A stretch of 64,000 nucleotides of DNA from Periweissella cryptocerci (GTDB taxonomy: Bacteria; Bacillota; Bacilli; Lactobacillales; Lactobacillaceae), in assembly GCF_004358325.1 (NCBI RefSeq), contig NZ_CP037940.1, positions 1,922,001 to 1,986,000 on the forward strand, given 5' to 3'. Of this stretch, positions 9,120 through 18,580 are shown piece after piece (positions within the stretch are counted from its first letter, which is position 1; every line of letters starts with the position of its first letter). The position numbers and the translations under genes were made by a program. The notes beneath the pieces are model-generated. The model was given only the letters and a program-made list of their open reading frames with translations, ran no database searches and was not told the origin of the DNA.

Positions 9120-9256
9120 GGTATATCGTCAGTTTATAATGAATAAAAAATAGTTTCGTTAACGTGGTACACTAAGTGACTTACTAGCAACGCAACGATG
9201 TATTAACAAATAAAACTAATAGAACATTAAAAGGATTTTTAGGGGAGAGAAAAATT

Positions 9257-9703
9257 ATGGCATATCGGACACCACCTTTTATGACACCGGTTGCGGTTGT
9301 CTCAATTATTTTGACGCTCAGTGCGGCTAATGTGGTAGTTAATCAAGTTTCTCATACGAACCAAGGACACCCAATTCAGCAAGTTTCCTCGGTGCCTAAA
9401 TCGAGTGTAAAAGACAAATCAAGTTCGAGCGAAGATAGCAGTAGTTCAAGTTCGGACAGCTCGAGTTCATCAAGTAGTAGCGTTGATAAAAAATCAAGCA
9501 GTAGCAGTAGCAGTTCAGCTAAAGAATCTAGTCGTGAGTCTGAAGTTGAAAAATCATCAAGTAGTACGAAGCCTACGCAATCAAGTAGTCAACCAGCCGT
9601 ATCAAGTAGTAAAGTTGTTGAGTCAAGTTCGTCGGCGGTTGAAGTACCAGATGATGGTACGAAGGCGCAAAACCAAACCGATCCATCAGAAAGTAATCAA
9701 TAG
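9257..9703 (+). CDS. Serine-rich single-pass membrane protein, function unknown
   Basis: 148 aa. Residues about 9-30 form one hydrophobic helix (signal anchor or signal peptide). The rest is low complexity, dominated by runs of serine with lysine, glutamate and aspartate (residues about 45-130), ending in an acidic tail. There is no LPxTG motif and no recognisable domain. Such tails are usually extracellular stalks, often glycosylated; that is inference. It sits 12 nt upstream of the next gene, each with its own GGGG-type ribosome site, so they form a two-gene operon. The serine codons mix AGT, TCA and TCG, so the tract is not a simple DNA repeat. Confidence 0.7.
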   Translation: MAYRTPPFMTPVAVVSIILTLSAANVVVNQVSHTNQGHPIQQVSSVPKSSVKDKSSSSEDSSSSSSDSSSSSSSSVDKKSSSSSSSSAKESSRESEVEKSSSSTKPTQSSSQPAVSSSKVVESSSSAVEVPDDGTKAQNQTDPSESNQ

Positions 9704-9715
9704 GGGGTAACTACA

Positions 9716-10522
9716 ATGCTGACAATTTTAGATATGGTTAACCATTATTTTGGGCTGTTTAATGTTAATACTAAATTCAAAGGGCGCTTGTATACAGTGC
9801 TTGGCTTTGGTGGTGTGTGGTATATCTTTTACATTGCGATAAGCTTTCTGACCGCACACCGTTGGTTACGTGGATTTGGTCTACTGCTGGCATTTGTAGC
9901 GCTGATGTACGTGATTTATTTGAACTTCATGTATTACTTTACGCAAAAAGACGCCAAACTGGACATTTCACCTAAAATTGAAAAAATCATGGGTGGACCA
10001 CAAAATCCAGAAGTACAGAAACAGGCACGAGCAGCGGTTATTGTACCAGCACATGGCTTGTATGAACAAAAACAAGTCTTACCAACGGCAATGCAAAGCA
10101 ATCCGGATGAGGAAAATAGCCTCAACCAGTTAGCTAATGACATGGCGGCAATGGGCTTAATCACAACAGATTACCAAGGCATGAGCGATGACGACTTAAG
10201 GGCGAGTTTATCGCTAAACGGGAATCAGCCGATTTATGCTAACCACCCAGGGGCAGCGATACCATATTTCCATTTAACTACTGAAGGTACGCATTTAATT
10301 GTGTATGGTGGTGTGAATGAAATGCAGGCAGTTCGCTTAGGTGAAATTATTCGAATTGGCTTGGCAGACACGAAAACCGCCTTGGCTCAATTTGATTTAT
10401 TCCTTGCTTCGGTTGTATTACAAGGTGGACCAGGGAAAACTTTGGCCCGGAGTAGTTTTTTTGAACGTGACTATCCATACACTTTGAAAGTCGAAGTAGC
10501 ATACGCACCTAAAAAACAATAG
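9716..10522 (+). CDS. Membrane protein with two N-terminal helices, possibly DUF6681
   Basis: 268 aa. Two transmembrane helices at about residues 25-45 and 52-75 are followed by a soluble domain of about 190 aa. The start (NHYFGLFNVNTKFKGRLYTVLG) resembles a lactobacillus membrane-protein family I recall as DUF6681; that label is from memory and unverified. No enzyme motif is visible. It shares an operon with the serine-rich protein, suggesting a joint envelope role. No clear terminator follows. Confidence 0.65.
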   Translation: MLTILDMVNHYFGLFNVNTKFKGRLYTVLGFGGVWYIFYIAISFLTAHRWLRGFGLLLAFVALMYVIYLNFMYYFTQKDAKLDISPKIEKIMGGPQNPEVQKQARAAVIVPAHGLYEQKQVLPTAMQSNPDEENSLNQLANDMAAMGLITTDYQGMSDDDLRASLSLNGNQPIYANHPGAAIPYFHLTTEGTHLIVYGGVNEMQAVRLGEIIRIGLADTKTALAQFDLFLASVVLQGGPGKTLARSSFFERDYPYTLKVEVAYAPKKQ

Positions 10523-10593
10523 GTAGGGTTTATGGTTAAGATTAGTTTGAGAAACGCCAGCCGGTTATTTAGTTCCGGTGGTTTAATTCCTCT

Positions 10594-10622
10594 TTGACGA
10601 ATGCGCAATCGCAAGGTAAACT
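10594..10622 (+). promoter_or_regulatory. Candidate promoter of the polar amino-acid ABC operon
   Basis: TTGACG, 17-bp spacer, TAAACT, about 175 nt before the first gene. The -35 is good and the -10 moderate. The rest of the gap 10523-10796 shows no other clear feature. Confidence 0.4.
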
Positions 10623-10796
10623 ATAGAATAGCGCTTATTGGCGACATGGTTTTTGCGTCGCTGTAGATGTGAACTGTGCCAACATAATCTTAAGTAATGC
10701 GGTTGTGGCGGTGTAGTTAGAGAGTTTTATAAAATATTTAATAAACATAGTCTCGTGGCAACCTGTCACGAAAAGATATGCTGGAGGAAATGTAAC

Positions 10797-11534
10797 ATGT
10801 CAATGATCGAATTTAAGAACGTTGAAAAGTACTATGGTGATTTTCACGCATTGAAAAATATCAATTTAGAAATTGATGATGGTGAAACAGTTGTTTTAAT
10901 CGGACCTTCAGGTTCTGGTAAATCAACGTTAATCCGGACTATCAACGGTTTGGAACCAGTCCAAGCTGGCCAATTGTTAGTTAATGGTTACGATTTAGCT
11001 GACAAGAAGACTGACATGAACAAGATTCGTAAAAACGTTGGAATGGTTTTCCAACATTTTAACTTGTACGAAAACAAAACAACTTTGGAAAACATCATGT
11101 TGGCACCTCGCTTGGTGTTGCACCGTGATGAAGCTGAAAACAAGCGGATTGCACTTGAATTGTTAGACCAAGTTGGTTTAGCTGATAAGGGTGGTAACTT
11201 ACCTAAGCAATTATCAGGTGGACAAAAGCAACGTGTTGCGATCGCGCGTTCATTAGCAATGAAGCCAAAGGCATTGTTGTTTGACGAACCAACTTCTGCT
11301 TTGGATCCAGAAATGATTGGGGACGTTTTGAGTGTCATGAAGGACATCGCCAAGGATTCAAGTATGACTACTTTAGTTGTGACTCACGAAATGGGCTTTG
11401 CCAAGCAAGTGGCTGACCGAGTTATTTTTATGGCAGATGGTCAAATTCTTGAAGATGATAAGACAGCTGACTTCTTTGGTGCACCTCGTGAACCACGTGC
11501 GCAACAATTCTTAAGCCAAGTGCTTAACCACTAA
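10797..11534 (+). CDS. Polar amino-acid ABC transporter ATPase (GlnQ-like)
   Basis: ATP-binding subunit of a type I importer for polar amino acids, probably glutamine/glutamate. In 245 aa it shows Walker A GPSGSGKST (about residue 36), Q-loop VFQHFNLY, signature LSGGQKQR, Walker B LLFDEPTSALDP and the H-loop VVTHEMGFA. The ATG at 10797 is fixed by GGAGG 9 nt upstream. First gene of a four-gene operon: ATPase, lipoprotein, two permeases. Substrate is inferred from the family. Confidence 0.93.
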   Translation: MSMIEFKNVEKYYGDFHALKNINLEIDDGETVVLIGPSGSGKSTLIRTINGLEPVQAGQLLVNGYDLADKKTDMNKIRKNVGMVFQHFNLYENKTTLENIMLAPRLVLHRDEAENKRIALELLDQVGLADKGGNLPKQLSGGQKQRVAIARSLAMKPKALLFDEPTSALDPEMIGDVLSVMKDIAKDSSMTTLVVTHEMGFAKQVADRVIFMADGQILEDDKTADFFGAPREPRAQQFLSQVLNH

Positions 11535-11585
11535 TTGTTAGAGAATTATTTAGTGGGATGAAGAGAAAGGACTAAGGATTAGGGA

Positions 11586-12425
11586 ATGACGAAACGATTA
11601 ATCAAAATCGTAGCCTTGTTTGCTGCAGTTGCTGCCTTAATGGTAGTCGTTGCTGGTTGCGGAACAGAAGCTGCGGTCTCAAAAGCAAATCAATTAACAC
11701 GGATTAAAAACGAAAAAGAAATGATTTGGGGTGTCAAAGCAGATACGAAACTATTTGGTTTGATGAACATCAAGACTGGTAACGTTGAGGGATTCGATAT
11801 TGATATGGCTAAGGCCATCACCAAGCGAATTGACCCAAAGGCTAAAGCTACATTTATTCAAGTAACTTCACAAACCCGGATTCCATTGTTGAAGAACGGG
11901 AATATTGAAGGAATCATTGCAACGATGACAATTACACCTGAACGGGAAGAAGTTGTCGATTTTTCAAAACCATACTTTAATGCCGGTCAATCATTATTAG
12001 TAATGAAAAGCAGCAAAATTAAGAACATTCGCGATTTGAACCACAAGGGCGCAACTGTGCTTGGAACGGTGGGTTCAAACTCAGTTCTGAACGTTAAGAA
12101 ATTTGCTCCCAAGGCACGGGTCTTGCAATTGCAAGATTACGCCCAAGCTTTAACGGCTTTGAAGTCTGGTCAAGGTGATGCTTTGACAACTGATAATGGG
12201 ATTCTTTATGGGATGTCAGAAGATAACCCTAGCACGCGGGTTGTTGGTGGAACTTTCACCAAAGAACCCTATGGGATTGCAATGGATAAGGGCCAAGGCG
12301 ACTTGAAAAATGCCATTAACAAAGCAATCGATGAAATTCACGCCGATGGTACTTACAACAAATTAATTGAAAAATGGTTTGGGAATGTACCTGGTTTCGA
12401 TTGGAGGTCTTTGTTAAATGATTAG
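11586..12425 (+). CDS. Amino-acid ABC transporter substrate-binding lipoprotein
   Basis: Extracellular solute-binding protein, family SBP_bac_3, 279 aa. The signal peptide ends in the lipobox VVAGC, so the mature protein is lipid-anchored at cysteine 25. The motif GVKADTKLFG...GFDIDMAKAI and the TPEREEVVDFSKPYF segment are typical of glutamine/glutamate binders. Its end overlaps the start of the next permease by 8 nt, showing translational coupling. Confidence 0.93.
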   Translation: MTKRLIKIVALFAAVAALMVVVAGCGTEAAVSKANQLTRIKNEKEMIWGVKADTKLFGLMNIKTGNVEGFDIDMAKAITKRIDPKAKATFIQVTSQTRIPLLKNGNIEGIIATMTITPEREEVVDFSKPYFNAGQSLLVMKSSKIKNIRDLNHKGATVLGTVGSNSVLNVKKFAPKARVLQLQDYAQALTALKSGQGDALTTDNGILYGMSEDNPSTRVVGGTFTKEPYGIAMDKGQGDLKNAINKAIDEIHADGTYNKLIEKWFGNVPGFDWRSLLND

Positions 12426-13053
12426 TATTTTTTCAAGTCACGCATCACAATTCCTTTCTGGATTTGGTTGGACATTGCTTTCAAGTGTATTGGCATTGTT
12501 CTTCTCATTACTTCTCGGATCAGGATTTGCAATCATGGAAGTTTTCCCAAACAAAGTGGCACATGCCGTTGCGCGGGTTTACATTGAAGTGTTCCGGAAT
12601 ATTCCACTGTTGGTAATCACGATGTTTTTCTTCGTGGTAGTTGCCAATGCCTTTAAAATTTCTGGTTTTGCCGCTGGGACAATTGGGTTGACGCTTTATA
12701 CGTCAGCTTTCATTGCTGAAACAGTGCGCGCTGGTATTTTAGGCGTGGATCCAGGACAAATGGAAGGTGCCCGTGCCAATGGGATGACTTTCTGGCAAGC
12801 AATGAAGAACATTGTGTTGCCCCAAGCGTTCAAGTTAGTGATTCCACCATTGGGTAACCAATTTATTAACTTGGTTAAAAATTCATCAATCTTAGCGTTC
12901 GTTGCTGGTGGTGATTTAATGTACCAAGGGAATGAAATTGCTTCAACAACTTTTAATACTGTTTCCACATATATTATCGTAGCGGTGTTCTACTTGATTA
13001 TCACAATGCCACTTAGTTACTATATGCGTCACTTAGAAAAGAAATTGGCCTAG
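12418..13053 (+). CDS. Polar amino-acid ABC transporter permease 1
   Basis: Inner-membrane permease, 211 aa, HisM/GlnP type. It has about five helices and the EAA loop (E-x-ARANGMTFWQAMKNIVLPQAFKLVIPPLGNQ), which contacts the ATPase. It is preceded by GGAGG lying inside the binding-protein gene. Together with permease 2 it forms the heterodimeric channel. Confidence 0.93.
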   Translation: MISIFSSHASQFLSGFGWTLLSSVLALFFSLLLGSGFAIMEVFPNKVAHAVARVYIEVFRNIPLLVITMFFFVVVANAFKISGFAAGTIGLTLYTSAFIAETVRAGILGVDPGQMEGARANGMTFWQAMKNIVLPQAFKLVIPPLGNQFINLVKNSSILAFVAGGDLMYQGNEIASTTFNTVSTYIIVAVFYLIITMPLSYYMRHLEKKLA

Positions 13054-13069
13054 GGAGGGGTAAAATAAA

Positions 13070-13723
13070 ATGCAAAATCTTATTGATGCCTACTCTTGGG
13101 TTAATATCAGTTACTTACTTAAAGGTTTGTGGGTCACAATTGAAGTTTCAATCATCGCGGTTATTTTAAGTTTCGTGATTGGCTCGATTTTTGGGGTTAT
13201 CCGTTATAACAATATTCCCGTTGTGTCAAAAGTCGTAGGTTTTATCATTGACGTGATTCGGAACTTGCCATTGCTTTTAATCATCTTCTTTACGTACTTC
13301 GGTCTACCTAACTTTGGGATTCACATGAGTATTATGACTTCTGCTGTTAGTGCCTTAACGATTTTTGAATCAATGATGATTGCTGAAATCGTGCGGGCCG
13401 GGATTGTCGGTGTACCATTAGGTCAAACTGAAGGTGCACTTGCTAACGGGATGACTCGTAGTCAAGCAATGTGGCACATCATTTTGCCACAAGCTTACAA
13501 AAAGATGATTCCACCATTGGTGAGTCAATTTATTTCATTGATTAAGGATACTTCATTGGCAACGATCATTGTCTTGCCAGAATTGATGTATCACGCGCAA
13601 ATCATTTACGGTCAAAATAATAACTACATTATTCCAATGTTTATCGCCGTGGCGATTATGTACTTCATTGTGAACTATGCATTGTCATTAGTTGGTCGTT
13701 GGTTTGATAAAAAGCTTAAATAA
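13070..13723 (+). CDS. Polar amino-acid ABC transporter permease 2
   Basis: Partner permease, 217 aa. It has the same family fold and an EAA loop (EGALANGMTRSQAMWHIILPQAYKKMIPPL). It lies 16 nt after permease 1 with GGGAGGGG as ribosome site. Last gene of the operon, followed by a strong terminator. Confidence 0.93.
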   Translation: MQNLIDAYSWVNISYLLKGLWVTIEVSIIAVILSFVIGSIFGVIRYNNIPVVSKVVGFIIDVIRNLPLLLIIFFTYFGLPNFGIHMSIMTSAVSALTIFESMMIAEIVRAGIVGVPLGQTEGALANGMTRSQAMWHIILPQAYKKMIPPLVSQFISLIKDTSLATIIVLPELMYHAQIIYGQNNNYIIPMFIAVAIMYFIVNYALSLVGRWFDKKLK

Positions 13724-13726
13724 TAC

Positions 13727-13759
13727 AAAAGGCAGCCGAACACGTTCGGTTGCCTTTTT
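13727..13759 (+). terminator. Terminator of the polar amino-acid ABC operon
   Basis: AAAGGCAGCCGAAC/GTTCGGTTGCCTTT stem with a 2-nt loop, then T-run. Confidence 0.9.
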
Positions 13760-13790
13760 CCATACCTTGATTCAGGGTGTATGATAAGTG

Positions 13791-14218
13791 GGCGCTATTC
13801 CGTCTAATGTGGGATTGAATAAACTTGATCACTTCGTGTCTGGAAATTACTTGGCGCACTGCGCTGGAAGCAACCTCACAAGCCAAAATACGGTCTTGTG
13901 AGGTTCGGACAAGCTGGGACTCTAAGGAATAAATTCCTAAGAGTCCTCATCTTATCCTCAGCGGAAATATGTGTTTCACACATATTCCCCCAGTCGCGGT
14001 GTAAAGGCTACGCCCGCCAAGCAATTTCCAGCCACTGCGCTAGCTAGTAATAATGCTCAAACTAGCAAAAACAGTCGTAGGGTGTAGATTCAATCAAATT
14101 TGGTATCCCTGAGTTGGCGATGTGCTCAAAACTAGGGCCTAAGGTGTTTTCCGTGGGGCGTGAGCATTCTTAAACAAAAATACAGAAATGAGAATCCCGC
14201 GCTAGAATAAATAGCGCC
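13791..14218 (+). mobile_element. MITE copy 2 (type A, 428 bp)
   Basis: Ends are inverted repeats: GGCGCTATT at the left, AATAGCGCC at the right, continuing inward to GTGGGATT and AATCCCGC. Flanked by 8-bp near-identical target duplications GATAAGTG and GATAACTG. Internal hairpins include AACCTCACAAG/CTTGTGAGGTT around the loop CCAAAATACGGT, GACTCTAAGGAAT/ATTCCTAAGAGTC, and AATATGTG/CACACATATT. No coding potential. Confidence 0.85.
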
Positions 14219-14226
14219 GATAACTG

Positions 14227-14597
14227 TCATTGCGTACCATAGTAACGAAACCATAGAGTATATCGATAGTGTGGCGTTAATTGAATATCATTGATTGTGC
14301 TAACTAACGAAGTGCCTAAGGAATCCACTTGGCTTCCATCATGGTGCGCCAAGTGGATTCTGTGGTACGAAGTGGCAATTTGCAAAATGAGCCATATAAA
14401 TTTGAATATTCTTAGAAGTTATTGTGGAGGTAAATAAGAAAACTTTAATGAACATAGTGGCTGTAACTGTGATAAATATTGAAGAAAATATGTAATGTTC
14501 ACATTTACCCTTTTATTATGAGAATTTTTTTAGTAAACTAATGATATTGTATTTTTAATAGGATTTTAATTGAAAACGAAGTGTGAGATATAAAACT
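14227..14597. other. Gene-free stretch upstream of oppD with a separate structured repeat
   Basis: About 14233-14390 holds a palindromic unit. CGTACCA (14235) pairs with TGGTACG (14363) and encloses the hairpin GAATCCACTTGGC/GCCAAGTGGATTC. It shares words such as CTAACTAACGAAGTG with the MITEs and may be a relative. The rest is AT-rich and should hold the opp promoter, which I cannot place with confidence. Confidence 0.5.
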
Positions 14598-15587
14598 ATG
14601 AATGAAGAAACTTTATTATCAATCAACGGTGTCTCAACGGCTTTCAAAATCAACGGTGACTACTACACGGCCATTGATAATGTGAGCCTTGAATTACACC
14701 GTGACGAAGTGCTTGCCATTGTTGGTGAGTCAGGTTCAGGTAAGTCTACTTTGGCAACGACTGTCATTGGCTTACACAATATGAACGCAACTAAGATTAC
14801 CGGTGAAATTAATTTTGACGGTAAAGAAATCTTAGAATTATCAGAAGATGAATTTAACGATATTCGTGGTTCAGAAATCGGTATGATTTTCCAAGATCCG
14901 CTGGCTGCTTTGAATCCATTGATGCGTATTGGTGACCAAATTAAGGAAAACCTTGATGTGCACACTGATATGACTGAAACGGAAAAAGAAGCACGTGTGC
15001 ATGAATTGATTGAGCAAGTTGGGATTCCACATCCAGATCGTGTTGCGCGTCAATTCCCACACCAACTTTCTGGTGGGATGCGTCAACGGATTATCATTGC
15101 GATTGCAATTGCTAACAAACCAGAATTGATTATCGCCGATGAACCAACGACCGCCTTGGATGTTACAATCCAAGCGCAAATTTTGGACTTGTTGAAAGAC
15201 ATCCAAAAAGAAAACCACGCTGGGATTATTTTGATTACCCACGATTTAGGTGTTGTGGCTGAAGTTGCTGATACAGTGGCCGTTATGTATGCCGGTGAAA
15301 TTGTTGAACAAGGTCCAGTGGACATTATCTTTAACAATGCTAAGCACCCATACACCCGTTCATTGCTTCGTGCGATGCCAACACTTGAATCTGAAAATGA
15401 CGAGTTATACGTTATTGAAGGTTCAGTGCCACCATTGACGAAGATGGATCGGACAACTGACTTGTTCGCACCCCGGATTCCATGGGTACCAGTGCAACCA
15501 GGTCATCCAGAATTAGTTGAAGTTGAACCTAATCACCTTGTACGTGGTGAAAGCTGGAAGCAATTTAAGTTTAAAGACGAAATTTAG
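14598..15587 (+). CDS. oppD: Oligopeptide ABC transporter ATPase OppD
   Basis: One of two ATPases driving oligopeptide import, 329 aa. Walker [10 protein letters not shown], signature LSGGMRQR, Walker B LIIADEPTTALD, H-loop ITHDLGV. A C-terminal oligopeptide-transporter extension (about residues 240-329) is present. The ATG at 14598 is preferred over an in-frame GTG 15 nt upstream, since the purine-rich AGTGTGAG lies before it. First gene of oppDFBC; spacings are short throughout. Confidence 0.95.
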   Translation: MNEETLLSINGVSTAFKINGDYYTAIDNVSLELHRDEVLAIVGESGSGKSTLATTVIGLHNMNATKITGEINFDGKEILELSEDEFNDIRGSEIGMIFQDPLAALNPLMRIGDQIKENLDVHTDMTETEKEARVHELIEQVGIPHPDRVARQFPHQLSGGMRQRIIIAIAIANKPELIIADEPTTALDVTIQAQILDLLKDIQKENHAGIILITHDLGVVAEVADTVAVMYAGEIVEQGPVDIIFNNAKHPYTRSLLRAMPTLESENDELYVIEGSVPPLTKMDRTTDLFAPRIPWVPVQPGHPELVEVEPNHLVRGESWKQFKFKDEI

Positions 15588-15610
15588 TAGGGTAGAGGAG
15601 AAACAATTAA

Positions 15611-16567
15611 ATGAGTGCATTAATTGAAATTAAAAATTTAAAAGTCCACTACCCAATTCGTTCTGGTTTTTGGAACCGGGTATCGGACTACGTTTACGCC
15701 GCTGATGGTGTAACTTTTGAAATCGAAGCGGGTAAAACATACGGTTTGGTTGGTGAATCAGGTTCTGGTAAGTCAACAATTGGTAAAGCAATTGTTGGGT
15801 TGGAAAAGGTCACTAGTGGCCAAATCATTTACCAAGGGCAAGATGTTACTAAGCCAGCAGTACGTCGTCGGATGAAGTACAACAAGGACGTCCAAATGAT
15901 TTTCCAAGATTCATTGTCATCATTGAATCCTAAGAAGCGTATCTACGATATTATCGCAGAACCAATTCGCAACTTTGAAAGTCTTGATAAAGCTGCTGAA
16001 AAGAAGCGCGTGGCAGAATTGTTGGACATTGTTGGTTTATCCACTGGCGCAATGTACCAATATCCCCACCAATTCTCTGGTGGACAACGACAACGGATTG
16101 GTATCGCCCGTGCGATTGCCACTAATCCTAAATTGATTGTTGCTGATGAACCAGTTTCAGCCTTGGATTTATCAATCCAAGCGCAAGTATTGAACTTCAT
16201 GAAGCGGATTCAAAAAGAATTAGGTATTTCATTCTTGTTCATTTCACATGACTTGGGTGTTGTTCGTCACATGACTGAAAATATTGCCATCATGCACCTC
16301 GGCCGGTTCGTTGAACTCGGAACTCGAGATGATATTTATAAGAACCCCCAACACATTTATACAAAACGTTTGCTTTCAGCGATTCCGCAAATTGATATCG
16401 CTAACCGTGAAGAAAATAAAGCTGAACGGGCACAAATTGAAAAGCAATATCAGGAAGATCGTAGTCAATTCTACGACAAAGATGGTTTAGCTTACCCAAT
16501 GCACCAAATTTCACCAACGCACTGGGTATCTTCACCTGAAGCAACTACGGAAGGAGACGCTAAGTAA
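15611..16567 (+). CDS. oppF: Oligopeptide ABC transporter ATPase OppF
   Basis: Second Opp ATPase, 318 aa. Walker [10 protein letters not shown], signature FSGGQRQR, Walker [14 protein letters not shown]-loop ISHDLGV. It starts 23 nt after oppD with GAGGAG as ribosome site and forms a heterodimer with OppD below the OppBC channel. Confidence 0.95.
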   Translation: MSALIEIKNLKVHYPIRSGFWNRVSDYVYAADGVTFEIEAGKTYGLVGESGSGKSTIGKAIVGLEKVTSGQIIYQGQDVTKPAVRRRMKYNKDVQMIFQDSLSSLNPKKRIYDIIAEPIRNFESLDKAAEKKRVAELLDIVGLSTGAMYQYPHQFSGGQRQRIGIARAIATNPKLIVADEPVSALDLSIQAQVLNFMKRIQKELGISFLFISHDLGVVRHMTENIAIMHLGRFVELGTRDDIYKNPQHIYTKRLLSAIPQIDIANREENKAERAQIEKQYQEDRSQFYDKDGLAYPMHQISPTHWVSSPEATTEGDAK

Positions 16568-16568
16568 T

Positions 16569-17528
16569 ATGTGGAAAACAATTTTACGGCGGGTCTTAAT
16601 TATGATTCCGCAAATCATTATTTTGTCAGCCTTAGTGTTCATGCTTGCTAAGTTGATGCCTGGGGATCCTTTCTCAGGTTCAATCGGACCAAACACTGAC
16701 CCTAAGCAAGTCGAAGCTTTGAAGCGTGCGGCTGGGTTATTTGACCCATGGTACACACAATACTGGCACTGGGTACAAAACTTGTTCCATGGTGACTTAG
16801 GTCAAAGTTATGCACAAAAGCAACCCGTTGCCACAATTCTTGGTAACCGGATTGGTAATACTGTCTGGCTTTCATTGTTGACGTTGATTATTTCTTACGC
16901 AGTTGCCATTCCTTTGGGTATGACAGCTGGACGTTTTGAAGGTTCACGTCGCGATCGCGGGATTGTGATTTTTAACTTTATCACTTTCGGTGTGCCATCA
17001 TTCGTTGTGTTCTTGCTTGGTTTATTCTTCTTTGGTTACCAATTAGGAATCTTCCCAACCGCTGGGACAATCAATCCCGATGCAACTGGATTAATCCAAG
17101 AGTTCTTCTCACGGATTTATCACATGATTTTACCAGCTGCTTTAGCGGGTATTATTGGGACAACAAGTACAATTCAATACTTACGTTCAGAAATTATTGA
17201 TTCAAAATCACAAGATTATGTGCGGACTGCACGTGCCAAAGGTGTACCAACACACAAGGTTTACTCACGTCACATTTTCCGTAACTCATTGTTACCAATC
17301 GCGGCCTTTGCTGGTTTCCAAATTACTGGTTTAATCGGTGGTTCAGTGGTTGTTGAAAATGTGTTCTCATATCCTGGGATGGGTCAATTGTTCTTAACTT
17401 CAATTGTTACTCGTGACTATTCAGTGGTTACCGCCATTGTCTTGTTCACTGGGATCTTAGCATTGTTGGGTTCATTACTCTCAGATATTATCATGAGTAT
17501 TGTTGATCCACGAATTCGTATCGAATAG
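16569..17528 (+). CDS. oppB: Oligopeptide ABC transporter permease OppB
   Basis: Channel subunit, 319 aa, about six helices. N-terminal MWKTILRRVLIMIPQIIILS and LMPGDPF are standard for OppB/DppB. The EAA-type loop includes TARAKGVPTHKVYSRHIFRNSLLP. It begins one base after the oppF stop, with GGAG inside the oppF end. Confidence 0.95.
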   Translation: MWKTILRRVLIMIPQIIILSALVFMLAKLMPGDPFSGSIGPNTDPKQVEALKRAAGLFDPWYTQYWHWVQNLFHGDLGQSYAQKQPVATILGNRIGNTVWLSLLTLIISYAVAIPLGMTAGRFEGSRRDRGIVIFNFITFGVPSFVVFLLGLFFFGYQLGIFPTAGTINPDATGLIQEFFSRIYHMILPAALAGIIGTTSTIQYLRSEIIDSKSQDYVRTARAKGVPTHKVYSRHIFRNSLLPIAAFAGFQITGLIGGSVVVENVFSYPGMGQLFLTSIVTRDYSVVTAIVLFTGILALLGSLLSDIIMSIVDPRIRIE

Positions 17529-17546
17529 AAAGGAGGCTATAAATCA

Positions 17547-18494
17547 ATGTCTGAAAAACAAGAAAAAAACGAAACTTTAGTAGATACACCACGAACTATT
17601 AAAGAAGTTGACGAAAAAGATGTGGTTGTTAGTGCTCCTTCTGGTATTAGCACAATCATACGTGAATTTAAACGAGATAAAACAGCCCTCGTCGCTGCAA
17701 TTCTCTTGATTGTCATCTTTTTGACAATCATTATCTGGTCATTCTTCATCTCAAAGGAAACCGTAACGTCTGTTAGCATCATGGATCAATATTTGACACC
17801 TGGTACTGATGGCCACCTTTTAGGAACTGATGAACAAGGTCGTGACATTGTTAGCATGTTAATTGCCTCAGCCCGTAATTCATTGATGATTGCCTTCATG
17901 ATTACCTTAATTGGTCAATTCTTTGGGATTATCATTGGAACGGTTACTGGTTACTTCCGCGGAATCGTTGATACAATCATCATGCGTATCATTGATTTCT
18001 GGACAGTGTTACCATTCTTGATGATTATCATCGTGTTGGTATCAATTGTTACTAAGTACAATGAATGGACTTTGATCTGGATTATTGGTTTATTCTCATG
18101 GCAAGGGACAACACGTTTGATTCGTTCAAAGGTGTTATCAGAAGCTGATCGTGACTATGTGCGCGCATCAAAAACTTCTGGCTCAAGTAATTTCATGATT
18201 ATCTTCCGCGAAATTTTGCCTAACTTGGCATCAATCATCATCGTTGATTCAACTTTGACTTTCGCCGGTAACATCGGGATTGAAACTACATTGTCATTCT
18301 TGGGCTTCGGTTTACCAAATGGTACGCCATCGCTTGGGACAATGATCTCAGCTGCGACTGACCCAGATGTCTTGTCTTCTAAGCCATACGTTTGGGCACC
18401 AGCAGCCTTACTTATTATCGTAATTACCGTTGGTATCTCATTCGTTGGACAAGTACTCCGTCGGACGGCTGATGCACGTCAACGTTTAGGTTAA
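17547..18494 (+). CDS. oppC: Oligopeptide ABC transporter permease OppC
   Basis: Second channel subunit, 315 aa. A charged cytoplasmic N-terminus (about 45 aa) precedes the first helix. HLLGTDEQGRDIVSML is the OppC family motif, and the EAA loop is DYVRASKTSGSSNFMIIFREILPN. Ribosome site AAAGGAGG. Last gene before a strong terminator, so oppA is transcribed separately. Confidence 0.95.
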   Translation: MSEKQEKNETLVDTPRTIKEVDEKDVVVSAPSGISTIIREFKRDKTALVAAILLIVIFLTIIIWSFFISKETVTSVSIMDQYLTPGTDGHLLGTDEQGRDIVSMLIASARNSLMIAFMITLIGQFFGIIIGTVTGYFRGIVDTIIMRIIDFWTVLPFLMIIIVLVSIVTKYNEWTLIWIIGLFSWQGTTRLIRSKVLSEADRDYVRASKTSGSSNFMIIFREILPNLASIIIVDSTLTFAGNIGIETTLSFLGFGLPNGTPSLGTMISAATDPDVLSSKPYVWAPAALLIIVITVGISFVGQVLRRTADARQRLG

Positions 18495-18537
18495 TAACAA
18501 AATTAATGTCGATTAGCTATGTTTAGCTGATGGCACG

Positions 18538-18579
18538 ATAAAGCACCAGTAGCCCTTATACGGTTACTGGTGCTTTTTT
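18538..18579 (+). terminator. Terminator of oppDFBC
   Basis: AAGCACCAGTA/TACTGGTGCTT stem, then TTTTT. Confidence 0.9.
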
Positions 18580-18580
18580 C

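Noticed and set aside
9421..9660. LPxTG-anchored surface adhesin
   Set aside because: No sorting motif or C-terminal hydrophobic anchor follows the serine-rich part.
10531..10596. 21-codon leader peptide (start ATGGTTAAG) upstream of the ABC operon
   Set aside because: It lies before the likely promoter, contains no informative codon run, and has a poorly spaced ribosome site.
13791..14218. CRISPR-like or tRNA-like repeat because of strong hairpins
   Set aside because: There is a single unit without spacers, no tRNA arms, and clear MITE ends with target duplication.
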